Positions 1 to 8,166 of a stretch of DNA of 64,000 nt are shown here, in pieces. The notes under the pieces are model-generated. The model saw only the letters and a list, made by a program, of their open reading frames with translations, was not told where the DNA came from and did not search any database. Made by a program: the position numbers and the translations under genes. Each line of letters opens with the position of its first letter. Position 1 is the stretch's first letter. The stretch spans positions 186,001 to 250,000 of the forward strand of contig OY282354.1 of the NCBI GenBank assembly GCA_958295485.1, given 5' to 3'. Origin of the DNA: an uncultured Gammaproteobacteria bacterium (GTDB lineage Bacteria > Pseudomonadota > Gammaproteobacteria > Eutrophobiales > Eutrophobiaceae).

Positions 1-305
1 GCCACCAAGTGGTCGAAGCCGTTATTTTTATAATCCTGTATCACCTCCTTAAGCGCAGCCAGGGAAGAGCCGCTGCAAGAGAGATGTGGCGCGGCATCCA
101 TCCCGGTCATATCCCTTATGGCCATTGCCGTTTCAAAGGTTTTTTCGCGGGTGCTGCCACCGGCGCCGAAGGTCACTGAAAAATAATCCGGTTGCAACAG
201 CTTTAACCGCTCGACAGTCCCATGCAGTTTTTTCTCTGCAGCGACCGTTCGCGGCGGGAAAAACTCGAAACTGAGTTTGAGGGAATCCCGTAGCGACCGC
301 TTCAT
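1..305 (-). CDS. metF: methylenetetrahydrofolate reductase, N-terminal part (runs off left edge)
   Basis: Start of 5,10-methylenetetrahydrofolate reductase, the FAD enzyme that makes methyl-THF for methionine synthesis. Only about 101 codons are in the window; the gene continues beyond base 1. The frame opens with ATG at 305-303. It shows the family's first barrel strand SFEFFPPRT at residues 12-20 and the loop FGAGGSTR at residues 46-53. It follows ahcY on the same strand with a gap of about 60 bases, so both are probably read from the SAH-riboswitch transcript. That couples SAH removal to remethylation of homocysteine. Identification rests on these motifs and the context and is secure; the truncation is only the window edge. 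Confidence 0.95.
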   Translation of the reverse strand, partial: MKRSLRDSLKLSFEFFPPRTVAAEKKLHGTVERLKLLQPDYFSVTFGAGGSTREKTFETAMAIRDMTGMDAAPHLSCSGSSLAALKEVIQDYKNNGFDHLV

Positions 306-366
306 TAATCAACCCGGATAGCGCGCCAGTGGATATAGATCGCGCCGGAGAACAGGCGACCGCCGC

Positions 367-1782
367 TCAATAGCGATAATGCTCAGGTTTATAGGGGCCG
401 CGCGCATCGATTCCTGTATAGGCCGCCTGTTGTTCGGTCAAGGCGGTAAGCTGCGCGCCGATACGTTCGAGGTGCAACCGGGCTACTTTTTCATCCAGGT
501 GTTTCGGCAACACGTACACGTCCTCCTGATAACTATCCCGGTGACGATATAACTCAATCTGCGCCAATACCTGGTTGGTGAACGAATTGGACATGACAAA
601 GCTGGGATGCCCGGTGGCGCAGCCCAGGTTCACCAGACGCCCCCTGGCCAACAGGATGATACGCTTGCCACCAGGAAAAATAACGTGGTCTACCTGGGGT
701 TTGATTTCCTCCCACTGGTAATCTTGCAAACCGGCCACGTCGATTTCGTTATCAAAATGGCCGATGTTGCAAACTATGGCTTGATCTTTCATGGCGAGCA
801 GGTGTTCGCGGGTGATCACGTGATAATTGCCGGTTGCAGTGACAAAGATATCCGCTTCACTGCAAACATCATCCATCCTGACTACCCGGTAACCTTCCAT
901 CGCGGCCTGCAAGGCGCAGATCGGGTCGACTTCAGTGACACAAACCGTGGCGCCGAGCCCGCGCAGCGATTGCGCGCAGCCTTTGCCCACGTCGCCATAA
1001 CCGAGCACTACGGCAATCTTCCCGGCAACCATGACGTCGGTGGCGCGTTTAATCCCATCGACTAATGATTCGCGACAGCCGTATAAATTATCAAACTTGG
1101 ACTTGGTCACCGAGTCATTCACGTTGATCACGGGAAACGGCAGGGCGTCGTTCTGTTTCATCTGGTAGAGACGATTCACGCCCGTGGTGGTTTCTTCCGT
1201 GACGCCGATAATATTATCCCGGATTTTCGTGTACCAGCCCTTGTTCGACCCCAGCCGTTTTTTAATGGCGGCAAACAGAAATTTCTCTTCTTCACTGGTC
1301 GGGGCATCGACAAGCGACAAGTCCTGTTCCGCCTTGGCGCCCAGGGTAATTAGCAACGTTGCATCACCGCCATCATCTAAAATCATGTTGGGCGCGCCGC
1401 CATCCGGCCATTCCATGATCCTGTGTGTATATTCCCAGTACTCCTCCAGTGTTTCCCCCTTATGGGCAAACACTGGAATACCCTGGTCGGCAACGGCTGC
1501 CGCCGCGTGGTCCTGGGTGGAAAATATATTGCAGGACGCCCACCTGACCTCTGCGCCCAAGGCGACCAGTGTTTCAATCAATACCGCCGTCTGGATGGTC
1601 ATGTGCAGGGAGCCGGCGATACGCGCGCCCCGCAGGGGCTGTTCTTCGGCGAACTCCTCACGCACCGAAACCAGACCCGGCATCTCGGTTTCGGCTATGC
1701 GGATTTCTTTATGACCCCATTCGGCCAGGGAGATGTCGGCGACATGAAAATCTGAAAATATGGACTGGATTGCAACGCTCAT
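367..1782 (-). CDS. ahcY: adenosylhomocysteinase (SAH hydrolase)
   Basis: Cytosolic NAD-dependent enzyme that splits S-adenosylhomocysteine into adenosine and homocysteine, removing the product inhibitor of SAM methyltransferases. The 471-residue product is full length for the bacterial type. Visible motifs: [11 protein letters not shown] near residue 222 in the substrate/NAD hinge, the Rossmann turn GYGDVGKG at 261-268, and the C-terminal [10 protein letters not shown] tail that reaches into the neighbouring subunit's NAD site. The ATG at 1782 has a good ribosome site (AAGGAGA, about 6 bases upstream). An SAH riboswitch fills the leader, so expression should rise when SAH accumulates. metF follows downstream as a methionine-cycle operon. 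Confidence 0.98.
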   Translation of the reverse strand: MSVAIQSIFSDFHVADISLAEWGHKEIRIAETEMPGLVSVREEFAEEQPLRGARIAGSLHMTIQTAVLIETLVALGAEVRWASCNIFSTQDHAAAAVADQGIPVFAHKGETLEEYWEYTHRIMEWPDGGAPNMILDDGGDATLLITLGAKAEQDLSLVDAPTSEEEKFLFAAIKKRLGSNKGWYTKIRDNIIGVTEETTTGVNRLYQMKQNDALPFPVINVNDSVTKSKFDNLYGCRESLVDGIKRATDVMVAGKIAVVLGYGDVGKGCAQSLRGLGATVCVTEVDPICALQAAMEGYRVVRMDDVCSEADIFVTATGNYHVITREHLLAMKDQAIVCNIGHFDNEIDVAGLQDYQWEEIKPQVDHVIFPGGKRIILLARGRLVNLGCATGHPSFVMSNSFTNQVLAQIELYRHRDSYQEDVYVLPKHLDEKVARLHLERIGAQLTALTEQQAAYTGIDARGPYKPEHYRY

Positions 1783-1801
1783 CTTGTTCTCCTTAAAAAA
1801 C

Positions 1802-1889
1802 AGTTCAAGCGAGCGCCGTTGTGAATTGGATCAGGCCTGAGCCTGGTGGGGTCGGCCCCATCGCAACGCTCCTCAGACCTGCTTGAACG
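1802..1889 (-). promoter_or_regulatory. SAH riboswitch in the ahcY leader
   Basis: Read on the minus strand, the leader contains the conserved SAH-aptamer blocks in order: CTGAGGAGCGTTGC, then a GC hairpin, then CCAGGCTCAG, then AACGGCGCTCGC. CTGAG and CTCAG pair as the core stem, GAGCG can pair with CGCTC as the pseudoknot, and an outer stem is formed by GTTCAAGC and GCTTGAAC. SAH riboswitches are known to switch on ahcY-type genes when SAH is bound. The element ends about 20 bases before the ahcY start, so control of ribosome access is plausible. Confidence 0.92.
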
Positions 1890-1893
1890 GCCA

Positions 1894-1922
1894 AGTATAG
1901 TACGTATCCATTATGATTTAAA
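1894..1922 (-). promoter_or_regulatory. putative ahcY promoter
   Basis: On the minus strand TATACT (1899-1894) fits a -10 box. TTTAAA (1922-1917) lies 17 bases upstream as a weak -35 box. Transcription would begin near 1887, at the first base pairs of the riboswitch outer stem, which supports this placement. Confidence 0.45.
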
Positions 1923-1991
1923 GGACAGTGTTTCCAGCGTCAGGGTCATTTCCGGTTTTGAACTTTCATGCCGAATGTCTTGCGATTCTCG

Positions 1992-2022
1992 TTGACAGGA
2001 AGCAAGCCGGACAGGTTACAAT
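1992..2022 (+). promoter_or_regulatory. putative higBA promoter
   Basis: TTGACA at 1992-1997 and TACAAT at 2017-2022, separated by 19 bases (longer than the usual 17). The higB ATG is at 2031, only 9 bases after the -10 box. The message would therefore be leaderless or nearly so, and no Shine-Dalgarno sequence is visible before higB. Confidence 0.4.
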
Positions 2023-2030
2023 AGGTCTTA

Positions 2031-2303
2031 ATGGACTTTGCGCATAAGGGACTTCGGGAATTGTTCGAACGCGGTGACGCGCGGCGGCTGAATCCCGCCC
2101 ATGTGGCGCGCATCCGGCTCGTCCTCGCGGACTTGGCGGATGCACGACGCCCCGGCGACATGAACCGGCCCGGTTACCGGCTGCATCCACTCAAGGGCGC
2201 TCGACGTGGGCAATGGAGTGTGCGCGTGTCCGGCAACTGGCGCATCGTCTTCCATTTCGTTGGGGACGCGGCGGCAGGCGTGGACCTGATTGACTATCAC
2301 TGA
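2031..2303 (+). CDS. higB: HigB-type mRNA-cleaving toxin (RelE superfamily)
   Basis: Small toxin of the HigB family, which cuts mRNA on the ribosome. The 90-residue protein has the family landmarks: HKGL near the N-terminus, GYRLHPLKG in the middle, then WSVRVSGNWRIVFHF and a terminal DLIDYH. It is a few residues shorter at the N-terminus than typical HigB. The ATG at 2031 appears to lie at or beside the transcription start, with no ribosome site, which would keep toxin translation low. higA follows after 14 bases, in the toxin-first order usual for higBA. It lies between the ahcY unit and the pho block and is transcribed opposite to both. Confidence 0.9.
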   Translation: MDFAHKGLRELFERGDARRLNPAHVARIRLVLADLADARRPGDMNRPGYRLHPLKGARRGQWSVRVSGNWRIVFHFVGDAAAGVDLIDYH

Positions 2304-2317
2304 AAGGAGAACAAGCA

Positions 2318-2581
2318 ATGACGACGATGTACGACCCCCCGCATCCGGGCGAGAGCATTCGGGACAGCCTGGAGGCGACAGGCTGGACGGTGACAGAGTG
2401 CGCGAGGCGTCTGGGTATCCCGCGCGGGGATCTTTCGCGGTTGCTGAACGGGCGCGCCGACATCTCACCGGCGATGGCCATGGCGCTGGAGCGCATCGGC
2501 TGGAGCAATGCCGAGTTCTGGATGCGCCGGCAGGCGAGCTACAACCTGGCACAGGAACGGCTGCGACAGTCGGCAGCGTAG
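2318..2581 (+). CDS. higA: HigA-type antitoxin, XRE-family DNA-binding protein
   Basis: Antitoxin partner of the preceding HigB and probable autorepressor of the pair. The 87-residue product starts with PPHPGE, the usual HigA opening, followed by a helix-turn-helix (about residues 20-55, including ECARRLGIPRGDLSRLLNG and ISPAMAMALERIG) and the FWMRRQASYNLA segment common to HigA addiction-module proteins. AAAGGAG lies about 8 bases before the ATG, so the antitoxin has a strong ribosome site while the toxin has none. The stop is 11 bases from the convergent end of ppk1. Confidence 0.92.
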   Translation: MTTMYDPPHPGESIRDSLEATGWTVTECARRLGIPRGDLSRLLNGRADISPAMAMALERIGWSNAEFWMRRQASYNLAQERLRQSAA

Positions 2582-2592
2582 GCGGCGCTTTT

Positions 2593-4662
2593 TTATTGAC
2601 AGTAATTATCTAACAGTTGCTGCTGCGCGCTCCTGGATTTGTAGTTGCCCGGACGGGCCTTCCTGTAGGCGCCGTCCTCCTGCAAGATCCAGGCCTGGGT
2701 ATTATCAGACAGGTAATTCAATAACCCGAGTTTGATGATCTGGTCCTTGGGACGTTTTTCCTCGATGGGGAAGCAGGCTTCCACCCGATGATGCAGGTTG
2801 CGCGGCATCCAGTCGGCGGATGAGCAGAAGACGAGTTCATCTCCCCCGTTCAGGAAATAAAATACCCGCGTATGTTCCAGGAACCGCCCCACGATGGAGC
2901 GTACATGAATGTTTTCCGACAGGCCTTTTATACCCGGACGCAGACAACAAACGCCCCGGATGATCAGGTCGATTCGCACGCCGTCCCCGGATGCTTTATA
3001 CAATGCCCGGATAATTTCCGGGTCCACCAGGGCATTCATTTTAGCGATGAGGCGCGCTTCCTTGCCCGCCTTGGCGTTAGCGGCCTCCCGTTCAATGAAA
3101 GCCAGCAGGGACTTGTGCAGGGTAAAGGGGGATTGCAGCAGCTTCTTCAACTTTGAGGCCCGCCCAAGACCGGTTAACTGCAAAAAAAGTTTGCTTACGT
3201 CTTCAGCTATGGCCTTGTCACAGGTCAACAACCCATAATCCGTGTAGAGCCTGGCGGTACGGGCATGGTAATTCCCCGTTCCCAAATGCACGTACCTGCG
3301 TAAGGCCCGGCCTTCCCGGCGGACGACCATCACCATTTTTGCATGGGTCTTGTAGCCAACAACCCCGTAGACGACGTGGGCCCCGAGTTTCTGTAATTCA
3401 TTGGCCAGTTCTATATTCGCCTCCTCTTCAAAACGGGCGCGCAGTTCAACCACTACGGTTACCTCCTTGCCGGCCCGGGCCGCGTCTTTCAACGCCTCGA
3501 CGAGCGCGGAATCATCATCACTGCGGTACAGTGTTTGTTTGATTGACAGGACGTTCGGATCATTGGCTGCCTGCCGGACAAAATCAATGACCGGAGCAAA
3601 AGACTGAAACGGATGATGCAATAAAATATCCCCATTCCTCAAAGTATCGAAAATACTGGCGTTCTTTTGCAGCCTCGGCGGCAGGTCCGGGGTAAACCCG
3701 GCAAAGGTCAGCTCAGGCTTATCCACCAGGTCATAAATGGCCATTAACCGGTTCAGGTTGACCGGGCCCTTAACCTTGTAGAGATCATCTTCCCCCAGCT
3801 CGAAGCGCTGTAGCAGAAATGCGATCAACTCATCGGGGCAGTTATCCGCCACCTCTAACCTGACCGCGTCATTGAATCTTCTCGACGGCAACTCCCCTTC
3901 AAGGGCCCGCAATAAATCGTCGATCTCTTCGTCATCGACGAACAGGTCACTGTTCCGGGTCACCTTGAACTGGTAGCAGCCGGTGGCCTTCATGCCGGGA
4001 AACAGGTCATCTACGTGGGCGTGGATGATGGACGACAACAGCACGAAATCCCATTTCCCCTTGCTGACTTCTTCCGGCGCGTGCACCACCCTCGGCAATG
4101 ACCGGGGCGCCTGGACTATGGAAAGACGGCTTTCCCGGCCAAAAGCATCCTTGCCCTCCAATGAGACGATGAAATAGAGATTCTTGTTCAGCACCCGGGG
4201 AAATGGGTGAGCGGGGTCAAGCCCGATGGGGCTCAGCACCGGCAAGACATTACTGTTGAAATAGCGTTTTACCCACCTGGAAACGGTCGGTTTCCAGGTG
4301 GTTCGGCGCAGCACGTGTATCCTGGCCTTTGCCAGCTCCGGCGTGATGACGTCATTCAGGACGCTATATTGAATATCGACCAGCTCGTGCGCCAGGACGC
4401 CTATCTGTTTCAGCGTCTCTACCGGACTCAGGTTATCCGGCCCGGTTTGAACGGCGCCGTATTTCACCTGTTGCTTGAGGCCGGCTACCCGAATTTCAAA
4501 AAATTCATCCAGGTTGGTGCTGGCTATGCAGAGAAATTTCAGCCGTTCCAACAGCGGCAGGGATTTGTCCTCGGCCTGGGCGATAACGCGACGATTAAAC
4601 TCCAGCAAGCTTAATTCGCGATTGATGTAAAATTCAGGATTACCAGTATTTATCGTATCCAC
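2593..4662 (-). CDS. ppk1: polyphosphate kinase 1
   Basis: Membrane-associated enzyme that builds polyphosphate from the gamma-phosphate of ATP. The 689-residue protein has the usual PPK1 length and layout: N domain starting FYINRELSLLEFNRRV, head domain, then two phospholipase-D-like C domains. The HLGTGNYHARTARLYTDYG segment carries the histidine known in the family to be phosphorylated. The frame starts with GTG at 4662; a nearby ATG at 4666 is out of frame and soon stops. It is the last gene of the phoU-pst block (49-base gap to phoU), linking phosphate uptake to polyphosphate storage. Confidence 0.97.
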   Translation of the reverse strand: MDTINTGNPEFYINRELSLLEFNRRVIAQAEDKSLPLLERLKFLCIASTNLDEFFEIRVAGLKQQVKYGAVQTGPDNLSPVETLKQIGVLAHELVDIQYSVLNDVITPELAKARIHVLRRTTWKPTVSRWVKRYFNSNVLPVLSPIGLDPAHPFPRVLNKNLYFIVSLEGKDAFGRESRLSIVQAPRSLPRVVHAPEEVSKGKWDFVLLSSIIHAHVDDLFPGMKATGCYQFKVTRNSDLFVDDEEIDDLLRALEGELPSRRFNDAVRLEVADNCPDELIAFLLQRFELGEDDLYKVKGPVNLNRLMAIYDLVDKPELTFAGFTPDLPPRLQKNASIFDTLRNGDILLHHPFQSFAPVIDFVRQAANDPNVLSIKQTLYRSDDDSALVEALKDAARAGKEVTVVVELRARFEEEANIELANELQKLGAHVVYGVVGYKTHAKMVMVVRREGRALRRYVHLGTGNYHARTARLYTDYGLLTCDKAIAEDVSKLFLQLTGLGRASKLKKLLQSPFTLHKSLLAFIEREAANAKAGKEARLIAKMNALVDPEIIRALYKASGDGVRIDLIIRGVCCLRPGIKGLSENIHVRSIVGRFLEHTRVFYFLNGGDELVFCSSADWMPRNLHHRVEACFPIEEKRPKDQIIKLGLLNYLSDNTQAWILQEDGAYRKARPGNYKSRSAQQQLLDNYCQ

Positions 4663-4710
4663 GCATTAACAAACACTTGTTGGCCGGCCGATGCTGCGGC
4701 GGAAGCGGGC

Positions 4711-5421
4711 TTATTGTTTTTTTACTTCTTCCTCCATCTGCTCAATGCTGATATGACGCACGTCCTTGCCTTCGACGAAGTATATAATATACTCGCAGAT
4801 GTTGCGAGCGTGATCGGCGATGCGTTCCAGCGCCCGCGCCACCCAGATGGCGTCGATCGCGCTGGTAATGCTGCGCGGGTCTTCCATCATGTAGGTAACA
4901 AGTTGCCGAAGCACGGCGCCGTACTGCTCATCGGACTCAGGTTCCTTGCCGGCCGTGACCAACGCTTCCTGGCTGTCCACCTGGGCGAACGCATTAAGCG
5001 CATCGTGGACCATATGCCTGACGAAGTTACCCATGGCGTTAATCCCGATATAATAGGATTTGGGCCCGGACTTTTCTGCCAGGTTAATCGCCATCTTGGC
5101 GATCTTCTGCGCCTCATCGCCAATGCGTTCCAGGTCGGTAATGGTCTTGATCACCGCCATGATAAGGCGCAAGTCGCTGGCGGCCGGCTGACGGCGGGCC
5201 AGGAGCGTGACACATGCCTCATCGATGGACACCTCGCAGGCATTCAACTTGAACTCATTTTCCAGCACTGCTTCCGCCAGCGGGACATTGAATTCAATCA
5301 GCGCCCGCAAAGCGTCGGCAAACTGCTGTTCCGCCAACCTCCCCATGTTCAAGACATCGGAGCGAATCTCCTCGAGCTCATTATCAAACTGTTTGGAAAT
5401 ATGTTGTGGAACGTTGCTCAT
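4711..5421 (-). CDS. phoU: PhoU, phosphate-signalling regulator
   Basis: Cytoplasmic six-helix protein that links the Pst transporter to the PhoR/PhoB system and stops Pho signalling when phosphate is plentiful. The 236-residue sequence begins HISKQFDNELEEIRSDVLNM and repeats the metal-binding pattern of the two three-helix bundles (for example ERIGDEAQKIAK and ERIADHARNICEYI), both typical of PhoU. It lies 19 bases after pstB and 48 bases before ppk1 on the same strand, as in canonical pstSCAB-phoU operons. PhoB and PhoR themselves are not in this window. Confidence 0.97.
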   Translation of the reverse strand: MSNVPQHISKQFDNELEEIRSDVLNMGRLAEQQFADALRALIEFNVPLAEAVLENEFKLNACEVSIDEACVTLLARRQPAASDLRLIMAVIKTITDLERIGDEAQKIAKMAINLAEKSGPKSYYIGINAMGNFVRHMVHDALNAFAQVDSQEALVTAGKEPESDEQYGAVLRQLVTYMMEDPRSITSAIDAIWVARALERIADHARNICEYIIYFVEGKDVRHISIEQMEEEVKKQ

Positions 5422-5440
5422 GGCAAATCCTCTTTATTTA

Positions 5441-6355
5441 TCAGCCATACCGGCCGGTTATGTAGGCTTCGGTCATTTTTTCCCGCGGGTTGGTGAACAA
5501 GGTGTTGGTATCGCTGAACTCGATTAACTCCCCGAGGTACATGTAAGCCGTATAATCCGACACCCTGGCGGCCTGCTGCATATTGTGGGTTACTATCACA
5601 ATCGTGTAGTTATTCTTGAGCTCATAAATAAGCTCTTCGACTTTCAGCGTCGATATGGGGTCCAGGGCGGAACAGGGCTCATCCAACAGCAATATCCTGG
5701 GTTCGATAGCGATTGCCCTGGCGATAACCAGACGTTGGCCCTGCCCGCCGGAAAGTCCAAGCGCATTATCATCGAGCCGGTCCTTGACTTCATCCCAAAG
5801 GGCCGCGCTCTTCAGGGACTGCTCCACTACGGCATCCAGCGTTTGCCGGTCATTGACACCCTGGATCCGAAGTCCGTAGGCCACGTTTTCGTAAATGGAT
5901 TTGGGAAAGGGGTTTGGTTTCTGGAAGACCATGCCAACTCGTCTTCTCAATTCAGCCACGTTCACCGACTTGTGAAATATATCTTCGCCGTTGATTTTAA
6001 TCTCGCCCTCGGTCCGAACTATATCGATAAGATCGTTCATGCGGTTAAAACAACGCAACAGGGTGGACTTGCCACAGCCACTGGGACCGATAAATGCCGT
6101 GACCTTTTTCTCAGGGATCGTCATGGTGATGTCCTTGAGGGCTTGTTTTTCACCATAGTACAAGTGGAGTCCATTGATATGCACGCAGGGGGTTTCATTT
6201 TCAAGAGTCGGTTTTGAGGTGTGGCTTATCAGTGAACCCATGTCCAAGGCGTGCGCGCCCCCACGGGATTTCCCGGGGACCGCCTGTTTGTCTCCGGCTT
6301 CTTGTATTTCGTCGCTCACGCGTTCTTCAGCCCCGCTAGTTCTGTTCTGCTGCAC
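5441..6355 (-). CDS. pstB: phosphate ABC transporter ATP-binding subunit PstB
   Basis: ATPase that powers the Pst high-affinity phosphate importer. The 304-residue protein has Walker A GPSGCGKS, the Q-loop context [12 protein letters not shown], signature LSGGQ, Walker [13 protein letters not shown] and the switch histidine in [13 protein letters not shown]. The residue after the signature is Gly (LSGGQGQR), where many PstB proteins have Gln. The N-terminus carries about 50 residues before the ABC domain. The frame opens with GTG at 6355 and overlaps the end of pstA by 20 bases, so the two are translationally coupled. Confidence 0.97.
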   Translation of the reverse strand: MQQNRTSGAEERVSDEIQEAGDKQAVPGKSRGGAHALDMGSLISHTSKPTLENETPCVHINGLHLYYGEKQALKDITMTIPEKKVTAFIGPSGCGKSTLLRCFNRMNDLIDIVRTEGEIKINGEDIFHKSVNVAELRRRVGMVFQKPNPFPKSIYENVAYGLRIQGVNDRQTLDAVVEQSLKSAALWDEVKDRLDDNALGLSGGQGQRLVIARAIAIEPRILLLDEPCSALDPISTLKVEELIYELKNNYTIVIVTHNMQQAARVSDYTAYMYLGELIEFSDTNTLFTNPREKMTEAYITGRYG

Positions 6356-7997
6356 GATACTTCTCCCTCAGGGTATTACGAATTTTAATCGCCGTCAGGT
6401 TTAAACAAATAATTATCAAGACCAATAAAAAGGCCGTCGCATAAACCAGCGGGCGGGCGGCTTCCACGTTCGGACTTTGAAAACCCACGTCATAGATGTG
6501 AAAGCCCAAATGCATGAACTTCCTGTCCAGGTGCAGAAACGGAAAGTTTCCGTCCAACGGCATTGACGGGGCCAGCTTGACCACCCCGACCAACATCAAA
6601 GGCGCCACCTCGCCGGCAGCCCGGGCAACCGCGAGAATCAGGCCCGTCATCATGGCTGAAGCAGTCATGGGCAGGACAGTGCGCCACAAGGTCTCAGCCT
6701 TGGTCGCGCCTAAAGCCAGGCTGCCCTCGCGGACCGCCCGCGGCACCCGCGCCAGACCCTCCTCGGTAGAGACGATAACCACCGGTACAGTTAATATGGC
6801 CAGCGTTAATGACGCCCACATGATGCCCGGCGTGCCGAAGGTGGGCGCCGGCAATGACTCGACAAAAAACAGTTCGTCAATGGTACCGCCTAAAAAATAA
6901 ACGAAAAAGCCCAATCCGAATACCCCGTAGACAACAGAGGGCACGCCAGCCAGGTTATTGACCGCAATGCGTATCAGCCTGGTCAACGGCCCTTGCCTGG
7001 CGTATTCCCGCAGGTATATCGCAGCCACGACGCCAAAAGGCGTCACCAACACGGCCATGATCATCACCATCAGGATAGTGCCGAAAATAGCCGGAAAAAT
7101 GCCGCCCTCGGTATTGGCCTCCCTGGGATCATCCGACACAAACTCCCACAGCTTCTCGAAATAAAATATGATTTTATCCGTAACGCCCATAGCATTGGGT
7201 CGATAGGCCCGGACTACCTTGGCAAAGCGGATCTCTGCTTCCTGGCCATCGGCGAGCAGGGCTATAAACGATGCCCTGTCCAGTTTTTCATACAACCCCG
7301 CGAGGCGGTCGGTGAATCCATCGTATTCTCCCTGCAAGGCGACGCGCTGACTTTCAATGTCCCGGTAAGCAGGGCTTTCGGCCGGTTCGTTTTTCAGCGC
7401 CAGACCTTTTTCCGTGAGCCGCAGACGCTCCATTTTATAGTTGACCGCCCCTATCAGGTCTTTTTCAATGTGATGTATTTCCTCTGATATCGCTGCGCTC
7501 GCGGAAATGTATCGCTGAAACACCTCCCAACCGGGGGCAACGTTGACCACCTCGCCGTTTTCTTTTATGGCTTTGAGATAACCATAGAAATTTCCCCATT
7601 CCCGCCTCTCTACCGCCATGATGGTTGCCGGATAACTCAGGTTATTCATGGCCACGTCCAGGACCCAGCGGTAATCAAGGCCGAAATAATCCCGGTTGCC
7701 GATCTTGACCAGCCTGCGGTTGATGATCTCCATGTCTGCCGGGATACGATTGTCCTTGACCGCCAATCTTGCCCGCGATACGGACTCATCATCGACAAAT
7801 TCACCTGCCAGGGAAATTACCGCGCCGTCACTGTCTGTATAATCAAAGGCGGCAATGTCAGCCGGCCAGAAATGCCCGAGGCCGCGCGCCATGATCAACA
7901 TGATCAGGCCGGCCACCATGATGACGGACAGGCTGACCGCGCCGGCATTTAACCAGATGTAGGGTTCGCCACTGTCAAACCAGTTCTTGATCCGCAT
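6336..7997 (-). CDS. pstA: phosphate ABC transporter permease PstA, long form
   Basis: Inner-membrane permease subunit of the Pst importer. The 553-residue product is the long gammaproteobacterial form: one N-terminal membrane helix (about residues 20-40), a periplasmic region of about 230 residues that includes a helical segment, then the usual six-helix permease domain from about residue 290. The domain contains the coupling motif region around [20 protein letters not shown], which docks on PstB. It overlaps pstB and lies 169 bases after pstC. That gap holds only AT-rich and repeat-like sequence. Confidence 0.95.
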   Translation of the reverse strand: MRIKNWFDSGEPYIWLNAGAVSLSVIMVAGLIMLIMARGLGHFWPADIAAFDYTDSDGAVISLAGEFVDDESVSRARLAVKDNRIPADMEIINRRLVKIGNRDYFGLDYRWVLDVAMNNLSYPATIMAVERREWGNFYGYLKAIKENGEVVNVAPGWEVFQRYISASAAISEEIHHIEKDLIGAVNYKMERLRLTEKGLALKNEPAESPAYRDIESQRVALQGEYDGFTDRLAGLYEKLDRASFIALLADGQEAEIRFAKVVRAYRPNAMGVTDKIIFYFEKLWEFVSDDPREANTEGGIFPAIFGTILMVMIMAVLVTPFGVVAAIYLREYARQGPLTRLIRIAVNNLAGVPSVVYGVFGLGFFVYFLGGTIDELFFVESLPAPTFGTPGIMWASLTLAILTVPVVIVSTEEGLARVPRAVREGSLALGATKAETLWRTVLPMTASAMMTGLILAVARAAGEVAPLMLVGVVKLAPSMPLDGNFPFLHLDRKFMHLGFHIYDVGFQSPNVEAARPLVYATAFLLVLIIICLNLTAIKIRNTLREKYRAAEQN

Positions 7998-8166
7998 ATC
8001 TCACCAAATCGCTCGTCATCAACGGAAAGTTCTCTGCTGCCAATGAGTTATCGATAATTCATCACTTTGTCGCCAGCGCGGACTGCGCCGGACGCCTCCT
8101 CGCTGGTCTTTTTCATATCAGGCCTGCCGCCTGAAACTTCAAACCTCACACTTCTTACTTCACACT

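Noticed and set aside
607..1065. Open frame of 152 codons opposite ahcY, with similar long antisense frames opposite phoU (4714-5496) and an amidohydrolase (53938-55119, 393 codons)
   Set aside because: They mirror strongly conserved genes on the other strand, have no family motifs and no ribosome sites; long antisense frames are expected at this base composition.
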